From an uncultured Fibrobacter sp. (lineage in GTDB: Bacteria > Fibrobacterota > Fibrobacteria > Fibrobacterales > Fibrobacteraceae), in NCBI RefSeq assembly GCF_947305105.1, contig NZ_CAMZCS010000001.1, positions 248,001 through 312,000 on the forward strand: 64,000 nt of DNA. Reading direction: 5' to 3'. How positions within the stretch are numbered: position 1 is the stretch's first letter; each line of letters begins with the position of its first letter. The notes below the pieces were generated by a model. It saw only the letters and a program-made list of their open reading frames with translations. It had not been told where the DNA came from and did not search any database. Positions 1 to 7,065 of this stretch are shown in pieces. The position numbers were made by a program, and so were the translations under genes.

Positions 1-1490
1 CCTTCGTTATTCACGAGGGTGTCGGTCATCGGGTTGAAGCGGATGTCGCCGGAGAGGGCGGCGATCACGGCCATGAGCGGGCTAGCCACAAAGGCGTGCG
101 TGTTCGGGTTGCCGTCGGCGCGCTTGGCGAAGTTGCGGTTAAAGCTGTGGACGATGGTGTTGAGTTCCTTCTTGTCGGCACCGGCGCGGTCCCAACGGCC
201 AATGCAAGGGCCGCAGGCGTTCGTCATGATGGTGGCACCGAACTGCTTGAACAAGTCGATGAGGCCGTCGCGTTCGGCGGTGTAGCGCACCTGTTCAGAA
301 CCCGGGTTGATGAGGAGCGGGCATTTCGGGCTGAGACCCTTGGCGAGGGCCTGCTTGATCATGTTCGCGGCCATGAAGAGGTCTTCGTAGCTGGAGTTCG
401 TGCAGCTGCCGATGAGGGCGGCGCTTACGACCGGAGTAGATTCCGGCTTCGTTTCGGTAGCCTTGAGGGATTCTGCCATGTCGGTCACGGCGAATGCACG
501 GTCCGGGCTGAACGGGCCGTTGAAGTGCGGCACGAGTTCGCTCAGGTTGATTTCCACGACGCGGTCAAAGAACTTTTCCGGATTTGCTTCGACTTCGGGG
601 TCGGCCTTGAGGTCGGCGGCAATCTTGTCGGCGGCGTCAGCGACGTCGGCACGGCCTGTGGCGCGGAGGTAACGGCTCATGGAATCGTCGTAGCTGAAGG
701 TGGAGCAGGTGGCGCCCACTTCGGCACCCATGTTCGCAATCGTTGCCTTGCCGGTAGCGGAGAGGCTGCGTGCGCCTTCGCCGAAGTATTCGATAATGGC
801 GTTCGTGCCACCCTTAACGGTGAGGATGCCGGCGAGCTTGAGGATGATGTCCTTGGCGGTAGCAAAGCCCTGGAGTTTGCCGGTGAGCTTCACGCCGATC
901 ATCTTCGGGTACTTGAGTTCCCACGGGAGACCGACCATGGCGTCCACGGCGTCTGCACCGCCCACGCCAATCGCGAGCATGCCGAGGCCGCCAGCGTTCA
1001 CGGTGTGGGAGTCGGTACCGATCATCATTCCGCCCGGGAAGGCGTAGTTTTCAAGCACCACCTGGTGGATGATGCCTGCACCCGGGAGCCAGCAGTCAAT
1101 GCCGTATTTGGCAGAGACGGACTGCAAGAAGTCATAGACTTCCTTGCTTTCTTCCTTGGCGCGGGGGAGGTCCTTTTCGACACCTTCGCGGGCGATAATC
1201 AGGTGGTCGCAGTGCACGGAGCTGGGCACTGCCACGCGGGCCTTACCGGCGGTAGTGAACTGGAAAAGGGCCATCTGGGCGGTAGCGTCCTGCATGGCCA
1301 CGCGGTCGGGGTGGAATTCGGCAAAATCCTTGCCGCGTTCATAGGTCCTGTTCTCGGCGCCATCGATCAGGTGGCTGTAGATAATCTTTTCGGCGAGGGT
1401 GAGCGGACGGCCCAGCTGCTTGCGGGCAGCTTCAACGCGGGCGGGAATGCGGGCATACACGCCCTGGATCATGTCGAAATTGAAAAGCAT
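1..1490 (-). CDS. acn: Aconitate hydratase, 5' part (cut by window edge)
   Basis: Aconitase interconverts citrate and isocitrate in the TCA cycle using a [4Fe-4S] cluster. About 496 residues from the start are visible; the C-terminal third lies outside the window. The start ATG (1488-1490) gives [10 protein letters not shown]. The family motif [11 protein letters not shown] is at about residues 158-168. The three cluster cysteines are at about 363 ([11 protein letters not shown]), 426 and 429 (CGPCIGQW). The close fit to these motifs suggests the mitochondrial-type aconitase subfamily, which is usually 750-780 aa. A TATCTTTG element lies about 70 nt upstream, and the leader would carry a 7-bp-period repeat. 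Codon use resembles the other housekeeping genes. Homoaconitase or isopropylmalate dehydratase are less likely because the N-terminal half is full aconitase length. Confidence 0.95.
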   Translation of the reverse strand, partial: MLFNFDMIQGVYARIPARVEAARKQLGRPLTLAEKIIYSHLIDGAENRTYERGKDFAEFHPDRVAMQDATAQMALFQFTTAGKARVAVPSSVHCDHLIIAREGVEKDLPRAKEESKEVYDFLQSVSAKYGIDCWLPGAGIIHQVVLENYAFPGGMMIGTDSHTVNAGGLGMLAIGVGGADAVDAMVGLPWELKYPKMIGVKLTGKLQGFATAKDIILKLAGILTVKGGTNAIIEYFGEGARSLSATGKATIANMGAEVGATCSTFSYDDSMSRYLRATGRADVADAADKIAADLKADPEVEANPEKFFDRVVEINLSELVPHFNGPFSPDRAFAVTDMAESLKATETKPESTPVVSAALIGSCTNSSYEDLFMAANMIKQALAKGLSPKCPLLINPGSEQVRYTAERDGLIDLFKQFGATIMTNACGPCIGRWDRAGADKKELNTIVHSFNRNFAKRADGNPNTHAFVASPLMAVIAALSGDIRFNPMTDTLVNNE

Positions 1491-1500
1491 AGTTTAGAGC

Positions 1501-1528
1501 CTAGGGGTTAGGGGTTAGAATCTAGGGG
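1501..1528. repeat. 7-bp-period degenerate repeat, single arm (word YTAGGGG)
   Basis: Four 7-bp units in strict register: CTAGGGG, TTAGGGG, TTAGAAT, CTAGGGG. It lies in the predicted 5' leader of the aconitase gene. No clear inverted partner is seen here, unlike most other loci of this repeat type in the window. Confidence 0.75.
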
Positions 1529-1558
1529 TTTTGGCGCCGGGGGCGCGTTTTTCGGGGG

Positions 1559-1566
1559 CAAAGATA
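1559..1566 (-). promoter_or_regulatory. TATCTTTG promoter element upstream of aconitase
   Basis: Exact match on the minus strand to the TAnnTTTG -7 element known from Bacteroidetes, about 70 nt before the aconitase ATG. The transcription start is inferred, not shown. Confidence 0.5.
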
Positions 1567-1611
1567 GAAAAATGGCTCCGTTTAGTCGAGCCCTAGAGGG
1601 TTGATTTTGCG

Positions 1612-2208
1612 CTACCACGGCAAATTATACTGGAAATTGAGCCCCCAGCCGCCCATGAGAAAATTATCATCTCTGACATATGGATGTTCATTGTGATGGA
1701 ATCCGTATGCGACATAGTGGTAGTTTGCCGTTAATCCAAGGAGGAATCTTTCGTTAATATTGTAGCCTAGACGGTATTCGTAGCCCATGGTAATGGGCTC
1801 GCCATCGTCATAGGATGTGTGAAGAAGAAGCTGATTGTCGTTATCGGTTAATCCGCTTGCGCCAAGCAACCTTCCCAAGTAGGGGGCTATTTCGAACATT
1901 ACATTGTTTTTGGTTATGGAAAAGATAACCGGTTTGAGGTAGACTTCCCAAAGAGAGACGCTTTTGTCTCCATTGGAATGGGAATAGCCGAACCGGTCGA
2001 TTCCGATGGCGAACTTGAAGTCGACGATGTCATCGGATTCGTTGAAAATCCCTGCTTCGAACGCACAGTGGATGATTCCTCCTGGCTTATATATTTTGTT
2101 TTCCGATTGTATGCGACTGTCGCCAATAGAGGTGGATATGTAAATTGCATTTGCCTGGGCTACGCAAAAAAAGAGGAACGCGAGGATTATTCTTTGCATA
2201 GCGTCCAT
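1612..2208 (-). CDS. Probable outer-membrane beta-barrel protein, unknown function
   Basis: A 198-residue protein with an N-terminal signal peptide (hydrophobic IILAFLFFCV then ends in ANA, a plausible signal peptidase I site). The rest alternates hydrophobic and polar residues with many aromatics and Gly, and the chain ends in an aromatic residue (NLPW), as outer-membrane barrels do. The start at 2208 is chosen because GGAG lies 7 nt upstream; an ATG at 2199 and one at 2226 are alternatives. The start overlaps the 3' end of the upstream lipoprotein gene by 22 bp, so the two are probably co-translated. I do not recognise a named family. Confidence 0.65.
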   Translation of the reverse strand: MDAMQRIILAFLFFCVAQANAIYISTSIGDSRIQSENKIYKPGGIIHCAFEAGIFNESDDIVDFKFAIGIDRFGYSHSNGDKSVSLWEVYLKPVIFSITKNNVMFEIAPYLGRLLGASGLTDNDNQLLLHTSYDDGEPITMGYEYRLGYNINERFLLGLTANYHYVAYGFHHNEHPYVRDDNFLMGGWGLNFQYNLPW

Positions 2209-2666
2209 CCTTTTTCTCCAAACCAATGGAAGTATTCCTCGTAACTGGTGTAAGTCCTGTAATTGTCGGGGCTTTCGTATTTATTCCAAATGGAAATGTT
2301 TTGAATGTAATAGCCGTCTTTTTGGGGCCCTATTATTGTAACGTTGGCCGAGCCGTTCTCGATGTGGTCAAATGTCCAGAAACCGCTCGTTAGAGTCGAG
2401 TCAGTTGTGTCGGGAACATTGCGAGGTCCTTTGTATACCTTTCTTTGAGAGAATTGAATGGAATCCCTGATGCAACGTTCTTCGCAGTACAGATGTGAAT
2501 CTGAATAATCGTTTCTGCTGATATAGATTTCTTCGTTATACAGGCACCCCTGCAAATCATCTAGCGATATTTCATCGGCAGCCTGGTTCTCTCCGCCTGC
2601 GATATAGGGACATCCTTGAAAAAAGAATGCTATTATGAATAAAATTGAAAGGTCCCTTCTTTTCAT
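2187..2666 (-). CDS. Small hypothetical lipoprotein
   Basis: A 159-residue protein beginning MKRRDLSILF, with a short basic n-region, a hydrophobic core and a lipobox-like FFQGC. This predicts a lipidated envelope protein. The mature part has four further Cys and no recognised domain. The ATG at 2666 is preferred over an in-frame ATG at 2714 because it gives a proper lipoprotein signal. A TATATTTT element ends only 6 nt before this ATG, so the mRNA may be nearly leaderless. The gene overlaps the barrel-protein gene downstream, suggesting a two-gene envelope unit. Function unknown. Confidence 0.65.
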   Translation of the reverse strand: MKRRDLSILFIIAFFFQGCPYIAGGENQAADEISLDDLQGCLYNEEIYISRNDYSDSHLYCEERCIRDSIQFSQRKVYKGPRNVPDTTDSTLTSGFWTFDHIENGSANVTIIGPQKDGYYIQNISIWNKYESPDNYRTYTSYEEYFHWFGEKGWTLCKE

Positions 2667-2672
2667 ACAGAT

Positions 2673-2680
2673 AAAATATA
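2673..2680 (-). promoter_or_regulatory. TATATTTT promoter element, near-leaderless
   Basis: Minus-strand TATATTTT, a variant of TAnnTTTG, lies 6 nt before the ATG at 2666 and directly follows the T-tract of the amtB terminator. Confidence 0.4.
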
Positions 2681-2683
2681 AGT

Positions 2684-2719
2684 AAAAAAGGGCGACACCG
2701 GTTGGAATCGGCATCGCCC
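2684..2719 (-). terminator. Rho-independent terminator after amtB
   Basis: On the minus strand the arms GGGCGA and TCGCCC, extended inward by further pairs, enclose a hairpin that is followed by a run of six T. It sits just past the amtB stop at 2740. Confidence 0.75.
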
Positions 2720-2739
2720 CTGTTATTAGGAGAGTACTG

Positions 2740-4005
2740 TTACATGTTGCTGAAGATTTGGAATCCGCTGTAGGATTCTTGTCCGTGTTCGCTTTGGTCG
2801 AGGCCGCGGAGTTCTTGACGTTCGGTAACGCGGAGGCCCATAGTCTTCTTGATGGCGAAGAAAATCAGGCTAGCAGCACCGAAGCACGGGACAGCGTAGG
2901 CAGCGACACCGATGAGCTGAGTGAGCACGCTGTAGTCACCAGTCATATCGAAGATGCCCACGGCGATCGTGCCCCACACACCGTTCACCAAGTGAACCGA
3001 GAGCGCACCGACCGGATCGTCCAAGTGCAGGCGGTCGAACAGGAACACAGCACCGACTACGAGCACACCAGCGATGGCACCGATAATCCAGGAGGAGAGC
3101 GGGGTCACCACGTCGGCACCGGCAGTGATTGCCACGAGACCGGCAAGGCATCCGTTGAGGGCCATGGTGGCGTCGGGCTTCTTCGAGACAATCCAGCTCG
3201 TGAGCGTTGCGGTAATGATGCCTGCAACAGCGGCGAGGTTCGTGGTCACAAGAATCCAGCTAGTAGCCTTCGGGTCGCCGGAGAGGGCAGAACCGGCGTT
3301 GAATCCCCACCAACCGAACCAGAGCATGAACACACCGACAGTTGCAAGCGGAATGTTGTGGGCCGGGATGGCATGAACCTTTCCGTTCACGTACTTACCG
3401 ATACGCGGTCCGAGAATCATCACGCCGGCGAGAGCTGCCCAGCCACCCACGGAGTGGACGAGCGTAGAACCAGCGAGGTCATGGAAACCAGCCTTGCCGA
3501 TGGTCGAAAGCCAGCCACCGCCCCATGTCCAGCTACCCACGATGGGGTAGACGAGAGCCACGTAGACGAGGGTAAAGACCAGGAAGGAGTTGAGCTTCAC
3601 GCGTTCGGCAACAGCACCAGACACGATTGTCGCGGCAGTGGCGGCGAACATGGCCTGGAACAGCCAGTCGGCAAACAGCGTGAAGTGGCCGTTGTAGGCT
3701 GCGGTGAAGCTATTGGGGTTCGCCCAGTCACCGATGCCGAAGCCTGCGAAACCGAGAATTCCGTTGAAAGTTCCCGGGTACATGAGCCCGAAACCAATCA
3801 GGGCGTACATCGTGATACCTATGGCGGGGACCGCGATGTTTTTGAATGCCACGTTGGCGGCGCACTTGGCACGCACAAGGCCCGCTTCCACGCAGGCAAA
3901 GCCTAGACCCATGATAAACACCAGCATGGCGCTGATCATGATCCAAATGTTTTCTGTCATAAAGATGGCGTCGCTGACAGGTACGACTTGTGTAACTTCG
4001 TTCAT
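2740..4005 (-). CDS. amtB: Ammonium transporter, Amt family
   Basis: A 421-residue inner-membrane protein with about 11 hydrophobic segments, the usual Amt length. It conducts ammonium across the membrane. Family marks visible include FACVEAGLVRAKCAANV near residue 38, the DFAGS-like FHDLAGSTLVHSVGGW around residues 178-193 carrying the first pore histidine, and SVHLVNGVWG around 333-342 carrying the second. It lies 146 bp downstream of glnK on the same strand, the classical nitrogen-control pair in which GlnK docks on and blocks AmtB. A sigma-54 promoter upstream of glnK probably drives both genes. A terminator follows. Confidence 0.96.
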   Translation of the reverse strand: MNEVTQVVPVSDAIFMTENIWIMISAMLVFIMGLGFACVEAGLVRAKCAANVAFKNIAVPAIGITMYALIGFGLMYPGTFNGILGFAGFGIGDWANPNSFTAAYNGHFTLFADWLFQAMFAATAATIVSGAVAERVKLNSFLVFTLVYVALVYPIVGSWTWGGGWLSTIGKAGFHDLAGSTLVHSVGGWAALAGVMILGPRIGKYVNGKVHAIPAHNIPLATVGVFMLWFGWWGFNAGSALSGDPKATSWILVTTNLAAVAGIITATLTSWIVSKKPDATMALNGCLAGLVAITAGADVVTPLSSWIIGAIAGVLVVGAVFLFDRLHLDDPVGALSVHLVNGVWGTIAVGIFDMTGDYSVLTQLIGVAAYAVPCFGAASLIFFAIKKTMGLRVTERQELRGLDQSEHGQESYSGFQIFSNM

Positions 4006-4030
4006 TGAAAAAAATCCTTTTAAATAGTGA

Positions 4031-4149
4031 ATAGGGGTTAGAGATTAGGGGTTAGGATCTAGTGGAGATAATGGCGGCGTTGCCGCCCTTATGAGACTCA
4101 CGCATTGCGTAATCAAATCCCTAGTTTCTAGAACCTAGCCCCTATTCCC
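4031..4149. repeat. Paired inverted 7-bp-period repeat between glnK and amtB
   Basis: Left arm 4031-4065: ATAGGGG, TTAGAGA, TTAGGGG, TTAGGAT, CTAGTGG. Right arm about 4117-4149 is the pyrimidine complement (ATCCCTA, GTTTCTA, GAACCTA, GCCCCTA). The reverse complement of the right arm reads AATAGGGGCTAG, matching the left arm AATAGGGGTTAG. A small GC hairpin (GGCGGC-GTT-GCCGCC, 4073-4087) sits between them. On the glnK-amtB transcript the arms could form a long imperfect stem. Confidence 0.8.
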
Positions 4150-4151
4150 TT

Positions 4152-4493
4152 TTATCCAATTGCCTCCGGTCCAGTTTCACCGGTGCGGATTCTGATGCAC
4201 TGCTCGAGGCTCGTGACGAAAATCTTGCCGTCGCCGATTTCGCCAGTACGGGCGCCTGCGATAATGCCTTCAATGCATGGCTGCACGAATTCGTCGTTCA
4301 CCGCAATCTTCAAGCAAATTTTCTTAAGCAAGTTCACTTCGGTGACGACGCCACGGAAACGCTGGTTGTAACCCTTCTGCTGGCCACAGCCCAGCACATT
4401 GGTAACGGACATCTTGAATATGTTTCTCTCGTAAAGGGCTTGCTTCACGAGGTTTAGTCTTTCGGGTTGGATGTAAGCTGTAACGAGCTTCAT
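4152..4493 (-). CDS. glnK: Nitrogen regulatory protein P-II (GlnK type)
   Basis: A 113-residue P-II signal protein, the normal family length. P-II trimers sense 2-oxoglutarate and ATP/ADP and regulate AmtB. Conserved parts are [10 protein letters not shown], the T-loop region starting [14 protein letters not shown] (about 35-48) and the B-loop [10 protein letters not shown] with C-terminal IRIRTGE. At the T-loop position equivalent to Tyr51, the uridylylation site of E. coli GlnB/GlnK, there is Thr, and position 46 is Phe, so classical GlnD uridylylation is not possible here. The ATG at 4493 has an AGGA-type ribosome site. It is the first gene of a glnK-amtB operon. Confidence 0.95.
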   Translation of the reverse strand: MKLVTAYIQPERLNLVKQALYERNIFKMSVTNVLGCGQQKGYNQRFRGVVTEVNLLKKICLKIAVNDEFVQPCIEGIIAGARTGEIGDGKIFVTSLEQCIRIRTGETGPEAIG

Positions 4494-4537
4494 GTTCCTA
4501 TCCTTTGGTTGAGGTTATCTTGTTACGCCACACATTA

Positions 4538-4553
4538 TGCAAAAGGCGTGCCA
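4538..4553 (-). promoter_or_regulatory. Sigma-54 (-24/-12) promoter of glnK-amtB
   Basis: The minus strand reads TTGGCACGCCTTTTGCAT across this site, an exact match to the sigma-54 consensus TGGCACGN4TTGCW with GG and GC correctly spaced. It lies about 45 nt upstream of the glnK ATG. It implies RpoN and an NtrC-like activator control this operon under nitrogen limitation. Confidence 0.9.
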
Positions 4554-4567
4554 AAATTCCAATTTCA

Positions 4568-4598
4568 CGAAAAATGGCGAAAAATGGCTAAAAATTGG
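4568..4598. repeat. Three helically phased 10-bp direct repeats
   Basis: CGAAAAATGG, CGAAAAATGG, then CTAAAAATTGG, end to end, 15-45 bp upstream of the sigma-54 element. A 10-bp period places A-tracts on one DNA face, so intrinsic bending or activator binding is possible. This is inference. Confidence 0.5.
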
Positions 4599-4761
4599 TT
4601 TTTTTGGCGAATCATTACAAGTTTTTGTTTTCCATATTGTGAAACCACTCCAAAAAATGTAAAACGCGACTGTGCACGCTTTTTTTGGGGGTTTTTTGTA
4701 AGAGAATGAATCGTTTTTATTTTATAATTGGAAGAGAACCCCCTTAAGAGTGGAGAATAAA

Positions 4762-7050
4762 ATGAGATTGACTGCATCTGGAGTATTTCTCTTTGCCTTG
4801 TCTCTTGTCGCGCTGACTGCTTGCGGTGACGAAGTTACCAAGGTGACGCAAGTTACCGAGGTCAAACAGGTCCCTATTACGATGGTCTCGTCCGAGAAGG
4901 ACTTGCCCGATTGCGGCGAGGATATCAACGGTTCTTTCGTCATTACCAAAGACAAACAGAAAGTTTTTGTGTGCTACTCCGAGAAATGGTACACCTTGAA
5001 TGCGGTGGACGGCAGTTCCGAAGGCAAAGCCGGAGCGGATGGCAAGAACGGTACAAACGGTACTAACGGGAAAAATGGAACCAACGGCAAGGATGGTTCC
5101 GATGGTGAAGATGGCGTGTCTTGTACGGGTGTCGCTTTTGAAAGCGGCGACAGCACGGGCTTCAAAATCGTGTGCGGCACGGATACGCTGGGCGTGATTC
5201 TGAACGGCAAGGACGGCGTGGATGGTGCCGATGGCAATAATGGCCGCCACGGGCTGGTGCCGGGCCTTGCGAAAAAGCTCGCGAAGCGGATGAAACGTGG
5301 CATTAACTCGATGGCATTCTACAGCCCTGGCGAGAGTTTCAAAGGCTTTAATGATGAAGAAATGGTTTCAGACTGGGGCTATGACGAGTCCTCTATCAGG
5401 AACAAGTTAAGGAAAAGCGATTTCAAGATGATTGCGGATAAGGGCTTCGACCATATTCGACTTGTAGTTCAATGGGATGTGCATTTTGTAGGCGATTCCA
5501 GCAAATGTAATATTGACCCGGAATATATGAAGCAGGTCCGCTGGGCGGTGGAAAACACCAATGCAGCCGGGATGATTGCCGTGGTAGACGAGCATAATTT
5601 AGTCTTTGAGATGAAGCCGGGAGTCGACTTTAAGGGGAACGGTTATACTTATGCGCAGGTTGCTCCCTGTGAAAAGGCAATCTATAGGCAGATTATCGAA
5701 GAAATGAAGGATGTTTCGCCAGACTCTTTCGTTGTCGAACTTCCTAACGAACCCTCTGTAGATGCGTTTATCACGGCTGAACAATGGAATAACCTTGTAG
5801 ACAGCTTGATACAGATTATTCACGGGGTGGATCCGGCGAGGGTGATTATCGTCGGAAGCCGAAATTATTATAGCAGGGATTATTTGAGCGAACTCAATCT
5901 CGATAATTCGGATGGACTTCTGATGGCGAGTTTCCACTATTATGAACCGTACTCTTTTACGATGAATTGTGGGGCGAACACTGCGCTTAAATTTAAGGAC
6001 GGAAAAAATGTATGGGACGATACTTGTGGTACAGAACTTTGGGAAGGAACGAAGACCCAGATGATGACCATCTATAATGACTTTGAGGTGGCCGCTCGAT
6101 GGTCAAAGACTCATGGCGATATACCTATCTATTTGGGAGAATTCGGAGTTAGGGAATTTGTTCGGGACACTACCAGCTCAGAAAAATGGTTGGGTGCTGT
6201 TGTACAAATTGCGGATCATTTTGGATTTGCGACCGCCGTATTCAGCTTTGATAGCGACACCCACCTGTATCACATCAAAAAGGATAAATGGGATACATAT
6301 AAACTCCGTGCACTCTTCGATACAAAGGACAAGTTTGTCATTGCTGACCGGCCCGACCTGGATACGGTTTCCAAAACGGTTCTTCTGGAAGATTTTGGAG
6401 AGGATTTCCCGATAAGCAGGTTATCTTCTGAGCTGGGCAATGTCGAGAAATGGGAATTTAGTAGCAATTGTAAAGATGATCCTGATTGCAAAGTGGTCGT
6501 AACTTCTAATGAAAGCGGAACCAATATCGAATCGACGACGTTGGCTTCAGTTACGACGGAGAACGGCCATACAGATGATGGTCTCTATATGAAGTTTGTG
6601 GCGGATGCCCCGAAAGGGGTTAACCCCTATTTCATGCTGCAAGTCAATTTTGTTCCCTATACGGGACGCAGTCCCACATACCTTGATTTTTCTGACATGA
6701 AGGCGGTGTCGTTCTATGCCAAGGGGCAAGGGAGAATCAGGGTTGTCTTGCTAACTGCTTACAGCGATTCCATTGCTACGGCGGAGGGATCTGATTGGAA
6801 TGCGGGTTTCAATGTTGAATATGCCTTGAACGACGATTGGACACAATACGTACTCTGGTCCGATGCATTGATCCCTGAAAAAAATTCCGTTCTTGAAAAG
6901 AAAGGTGGCGAGTGGGATAAGGCTAAGGACAGGGTCTATAAGATTGTGATAAAGCAAGGTGTCGATGTTGTTAGCGAAGAAAAATCCATCGTGGAATGGT
7001 ACCTAGACGATGTCACTATTTATGGCATGGATCTGCAAAATTTCCAGTAA
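4762..7050 (+). CDS. GH5 family glycosidase lipoprotein with collagen-like and CBM11-like regions
   Basis: A 762-residue secreted lipoprotein (signal ending LTACG, lipobox Cys about residue 21). Next comes a small domain, then collagen-like Gly-X-Y triplets (about 90-118 and 149-162), then a GH5 catalytic domain (about 175-530). The acid/base Glu is in VELPNEP (about E330) and the nucleophile in IYLGEFGV (about E460). The C-terminal 180 residues start VLLEDFGEDF and end in IVEWYLDDVTIYG, resembling CBM11/CIA30-type jelly rolls. Likely substrates are beta-glucans such as cellulose, mannan or lichenan; the exact specificity cannot be read. The ATG at 4762 is chosen because GGAG lies 6 nt upstream. 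It is followed 15 bp later by a paralogue. Confidence 0.88.
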   Translation: MRLTASGVFLFALSLVALTACGDEVTKVTQVTEVKQVPITMVSSEKDLPDCGEDINGSFVITKDKQKVFVCYSEKWYTLNAVDGSSEGKAGADGKNGTNGTNGKNGTNGKDGSDGEDGVSCTGVAFESGDSTGFKIVCGTDTLGVILNGKDGVDGADGNNGRHGLVPGLAKKLAKRMKRGINSMAFYSPGESFKGFNDEEMVSDWGYDESSIRNKLRKSDFKMIADKGFDHIRLVVQWDVHFVGDSSKCNIDPEYMKQVRWAVENTNAAGMIAVVDEHNLVFEMKPGVDFKGNGYTYAQVAPCEKAIYRQIIEEMKDVSPDSFVVELPNEPSVDAFITAEQWNNLVDSLIQIIHGVDPARVIIVGSRNYYSRDYLSELNLDNSDGLLMASFHYYEPYSFTMNCGANTALKFKDGKNVWDDTCGTELWEGTKTQMMTIYNDFEVAARWSKTHGDIPIYLGEFGVREFVRDTTSSEKWLGAVVQIADHFGFATAVFSFDSDTHLYHIKKDKWDTYKLRALFDTKDKFVIADRPDLDTVSKTVLLEDFGEDFPISRLSSELGNVEKWEFSSNCKDDPDCKVVVTSNESGTNIESTTLASVTTENGHTDDGLYMKFVADAPKGVNPYFMLQVNFVPYTGRSPTYLDFSDMKAVSFYAKGQGRIRVVLLTAYSDSIATAEGSDWNAGFNVEYALNDDWTQYVLWSDALIPEKNSVLEKKGGEWDKAKDRVYKIVIKQGVDVVSEEKSIVEWYLDDVTIYGMDLQNFQ
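4858..5279 (+). repeat. Direct repeat copy 1: duplicated 5' module of the GH5 pair
   Basis: Reading the two copies side by side, 4858-5279 and 7165-7586 appear identical (422 bp, offset 2307), while flanking coding DNA differs at many positions. It covers the lipoprotein linker domain and the collagen-like triplets. Confidence 0.9.
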
Positions 7051-7065
7051 AAGGGAGGTAACTTT

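Noticed and set aside
96-1511. Long plus-strand open frame (471 codons)
   Set aside because: Antisense shadow of the aconitase gene, whose motifs and codon use are clear on the minus strand.
4750-4761. Upstream ATG for the first GH5 gene
   Set aside because: The ATG at 4762 has GGAG at good spacing and begins the basic part of the lipoprotein signal.
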